NCBI GenBank assembly: GCA_016713025.1
Contig: JADJPZ010000003.1
Location: 124,001-188,000, forward strand
DNA length: 64,000 bases
Source: Saprospiraceae bacterium
Lineage (GTDB): Bacteria; Bacteroidota; Bacteroidia; Chitinophagales; Saprospiraceae
Reading direction: 5' to 3'
Within the stretch, counting starts at the first letter, position 1. The number at the start of each line of letters is the position of its first letter. Below, one piece after another: positions 61,732 to 64,000 of this stretch. Position numbers and translations under genes: made by a program. The notes beneath the pieces are model-generated. The model worked only from the letters and a program-made list of their open reading frames with translations, was not told the DNA's origin and made no database searches.

Positions 61732-63207
61732 ATGAAAACTCCATTACTAAATAAAAAATTTCTGGAGACAAGTCAATATTATGATCTGTTGAAGTTGATG
61801 CAACTACCAGAAAGAGTTATTCAATTCGGAACAGGTGTGCTCTTAAGAGGTCTGCCAGACTATTATATTCACAAAGCTAACCAAAACGGGATTTTTAATG
61901 GTCGAATAGTGATTGTAAAATCAACCACTCATGGAGATATAAAGAGTTGGGAAGATCAGGATTTCCTTTTTACACACTGTGTCAGAGGTGTTGAAAATGA
62001 CACTCTAATCTCTTCAAACCAGATCAATACATCGGTCAGCAGAGTGTTGCAGGCTCAAACTCAATGGACTGACATATTAGATTGTGCAGCAAATCCGAAC
62101 ATCAATGTTTTATTATCCAATACAACCGAAAAAGGACTTGTTTATCAGGAGGAAAATTTACTGAATGGCATTCCTGAATCATTTCCCGGTAAGGTATTAG
62201 CGTATCTATATCATCGATATTCAACATTGGGCGATATTCCTGAGGCAGACATCGTCATCGTTCCGACAGAATTGGTAGAAAATAATGGTGATTTATTACA
62301 GTCATTTGTATTCAAAGCTGCGGAATTTAATAAGCTTGACAGCAGGTTTTTACAATGGTTGTCTGATCATGCTTTCTTTTGTAATTCGTTGGTGGACAGA
62401 ATCGTACCAGGTAAGCCGGATATGCAATTTTTGGCAGATATCAAACAGAAATCAGGATACATTGATGAATACCTGATTGTCTCCGAACCATTCAATATAT
62501 GGGCAATAGAAGGGGATGAAAAGGTCAAAAGAATATTAAACTTTCAAACAGGAAATCCCGGAGTAAAAATTGTAGACGATATTAGTTTATTCAAAGAATT
62601 AAAACTTAGACTCCTGAATGCAACCCATATACTTACATGTGGCACTGCCATAATGCAGGGTTTTAACACAGTTTCAGAAGCTTTAAGTGACCAAAATTAT
62701 CATAATAGAATTGCAGACATAATAAAAGAAATAAAAGTCTCTATTCCCAAACAAATAGAACCTAATCTTATCGAAGAATTTTCTGCTTCTGTAATCAGTC
62801 GATTTATGAATCCTTATATTCAACATAATTGGATTTCAATTATACTGAATTACACGGATAAAATGAAAATCCGAGCCATTCCTTTGATAAGCCAATATTA
62901 TACTAATTTTGCCCAACTTCCCATGATGATGACAGAAGGATTGGCAGCCTATTTTTATTTGTCGATTCCAGATGGGGAGGAAGACGGACAGTATTATAAA
63001 AATATTGGAGAAAAGAAAATTCAGTTAAATGATCCATTTTGTAAAATGATCTACAATCAAAATCAGATGAGTGGAGTAGAAGCCACCATCAAAAATACAT
63101 TAAATTATTTATTTTCAGACATAGATTTTTACTCAGCATTTAAGGATGAACTTGAAGTTTCTGTTTTAAATAAATACAATCAAATCAAAACTCCTGTATT
63201 GGCTTGA
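61732..63207 (+). CDS. uxaB: Tagaturonate reductase (altronate oxidoreductase)
   Basis: A 491-residue long-chain mannitol-dehydrogenase-family enzyme that reduces tagaturonate to D-altronate with NADH in the galacturonate pathway. The N-terminal cofactor site shows VIQFGTGVLLRGLPDYYI, and the central part TELVENNGDLLQSFV and NSLVDRIVPGKP is typical of UxaB. It is cytoplasmic, without signal. It precedes uxaA directly (one base between stop and start), and together they handle galacturonate from pectin. Confidence 0.92.
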   Translation: MKTPLLNKKFLETSQYYDLLKLMQLPERVIQFGTGVLLRGLPDYYIHKANQNGIFNGRIVIVKSTTHGDIKSWEDQDFLFTHCVRGVENDTLISSNQINTSVSRVLQAQTQWTDILDCAANPNINVLLSNTTEKGLVYQEENLLNGIPESFPGKVLAYLYHRYSTLGDIPEADIVIVPTELVENNGDLLQSFVFKAAEFNKLDSRFLQWLSDHAFFCNSLVDRIVPGKPDMQFLADIKQKSGYIDEYLIVSEPFNIWAIEGDEKVKRILNFQTGNPGVKIVDDISLFKELKLRLLNATHILTCGTAIMQGFNTVSEALSDQNYHNRIADIIKEIKVSIPKQIEPNLIEEFSASVISRFMNPYIQHNWISIILNYTDKMKIRAIPLISQYYTNFAQLPMMMTEGLAAYFYLSIPDGEEDGQYYKNIGEKKIQLNDPFCKMIYNQNQMSGVEATIKNTLNYLFSDIDFYSAFKDELEVSVLNKYNQIKTPVLA

Positions 63208-63208
63208 T

Positions 63209-64000
63209 ATGAATTTGACTGAATATATAAAAATTCATCATAATGATAATGTAGCGGTTGCTTTACAGAATTTAAAAGCAGGCACTCAAATTTCGTTTGG
63301 CGAAATAACGTTTATCTTGCCTGAAGATATTCAGGCCAAGCATAAATTTACTCTTCATTCTATTTCTAAAGGACAAACATTGATCATGTATGGCATTGTT
63401 GTCGGTACGGCAAAGATGGACCTGATGCAAGGAGCTGCGGTTAAAGTTCAAAATGTGGAGCATCAAACATCACCTGTCGTAAACAGACAGCCTATTACAC
63501 ATTGGGAAAAACCACCCGTAAATCAGTGGCAAAATGTTACTTTCAAGGGATATCACCGGAAGGATGGTAGTGTAGGTACAGCCAATTATTGGCTGGTGTT
63601 TCCTTTGGTATTTTGTGAAAATAAAAATATTGAAGTCATTAAGGAAGCTATCAATGATGCACTTGGATATAATCAATATAATAAATACAAGGAATTTGCC
63701 AAAAAACATCTGCAGCAGATGTTAAACCATGAAAAAAGTGTTGATGGCGTACATACAGAGGTAATTATTAATACCCGTCCATTCGAGAATGTTGATGGCG
63801 TAAAATTTATCACTCACCAAATGGGTTGTGGATGTACTCGGCAGGATGCACAAGCCTTATGCGGTCTTTTGGCAGGTTATCTTACTAATCCGAATGTAGC
63901 AGGTGCCACTGTCTTGAGCTTGGGATGCCAGAATGCACAGTTCGAAATACTCAGAAATGAAATCTTGGCCAGAGATACTCAATTTGACAAGCCATTATTC
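63209..64000 (+). CDS. uxaA: Altronate dehydratase, 5' part (cut by window end)
   Basis: From ATG 63209 the frame is open to the window end (264 codons). It starts with a SAF domain (about 1-90: IKIHHNDNVAVALQNLKAG, GQTLIMYGIVVGTA) and continues into the UxaA/GarD catalytic part (YHRKDGSVGTANYWLVFP, THQMGCGCTRQDAQ, SLGCQNAQ). The enzyme dehydrates D-altronate to 2-keto-3-deoxygluconate, the same product as UxuA. The gene directly follows uxaB. Confidence 0.93.
   Translation, partial: MNLTEYIKIHHNDNVAVALQNLKAGTQISFGEITFILPEDIQAKHKFTLHSISKGQTLIMYGIVVGTAKMDLMQGAAVKVQNVEHQTSPVVNRQPITHWEKPPVNQWQNVTFKGYHRKDGSVGTANYWLVFPLVFCENKNIEVIKEAINDALGYNQYNKYKEFAKKHLQQMLNHEKSVDGVHTEVIINTRPFENVDGVKFITHQMGCGCTRQDAQALCGLLAGYLTNPNVAGATVLSLGCQNAQFEILRNEILARDTQFDKPLF

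Overview
The window is low-GC DNA from a member of the Bacteroidota, plausibly of the Saprospiria/Chitinophagia type (lineage is inference). The clade signs are two SusC/SusD pairs, promoters of the TTTG-N19..21-TAnnTTTG type, genes without evident Shine-Dalgarno sequences, a FecR/ECF-sigma/TonB-receptor set with a DUF4249 lipoprotein, and a DUF6807 protein.

Left third (1-24.4 kb), mostly housekeeping: the end of a TPR protein, a GH3/beta-lactamase fusion, a CrtZ-like carotenoid hydroxylase, an S41 peptidase, an Lrp/AsnC regulator, a REP-associated tyrosine transposase next to a 159-bp tandem repeat with REP-like palindromes, glnS, argS, a vanadium-haloperoxidase/PAP2 lipoprotein, a MORN-type lipoprotein, a frameshifted small membrane protein, tesB, an ATP-grasp ligase, yebC, tRNA-Ser(UGA), a Crp/Fnr regulator, the Fec-like signalling set and tRNA-His(GUG).

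Middle (24.4-28.7 kb): a GH78 alpha-L-rhamnosidase sits between repeat-rich, gene-free stretches that hold related hairpins and a diverged repeat family.

Right half (28.7-64 kb): a large pectin and uronate utilisation locus. One block codes for mannonate dehydratase (uxuA), an SDR mannonate oxidoreductase (uxuB-like), five Tat-signal Gfo/Idh/MocA oxidoreductases, a double-DUF1080 protein, a DUF6807 protein and a GH43 enzyme. A frameshifted LacI-family gene is divergent from the first SusC/SusD pair. Then follow a three-domain pectinesterase/PL10 lyase/esterase fusion, the second SusC/SusD pair, a CE12/GH28 fusion, a GH105/DUF4350 protein, a small NTF2-like protein, tagaturonate reductase (uxaB) and altronate dehydratase (uxaA, cut by the window end). 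Together they suit outer-membrane capture of pectin or rhamnogalacturonan, its deesterification and depolymerisation, and conversion of galacturonate and glucuronate to 2-keto-3-deoxygluconate. Uronate isomerase and the KDG kinase and aldolase are not in the window.

The most interesting signals are: (i) a near-identical 32-bp LacI-like operator in front of both susC genes, directly downstream of a consensus promoter at the first, with a core match before the GH43 gene; (ii) two degraded 3' fragments of uxuA elsewhere in the locus; (iii) the three-enzyme pectin fusion; (iv) oxidoreductases plus DUF1080, suggesting an oxidative glycoside-cleavage branch; (v) several breaks in single genes, two of them in 7-base homopolymers, which hint at sequence errors rather than real pseudogenes.
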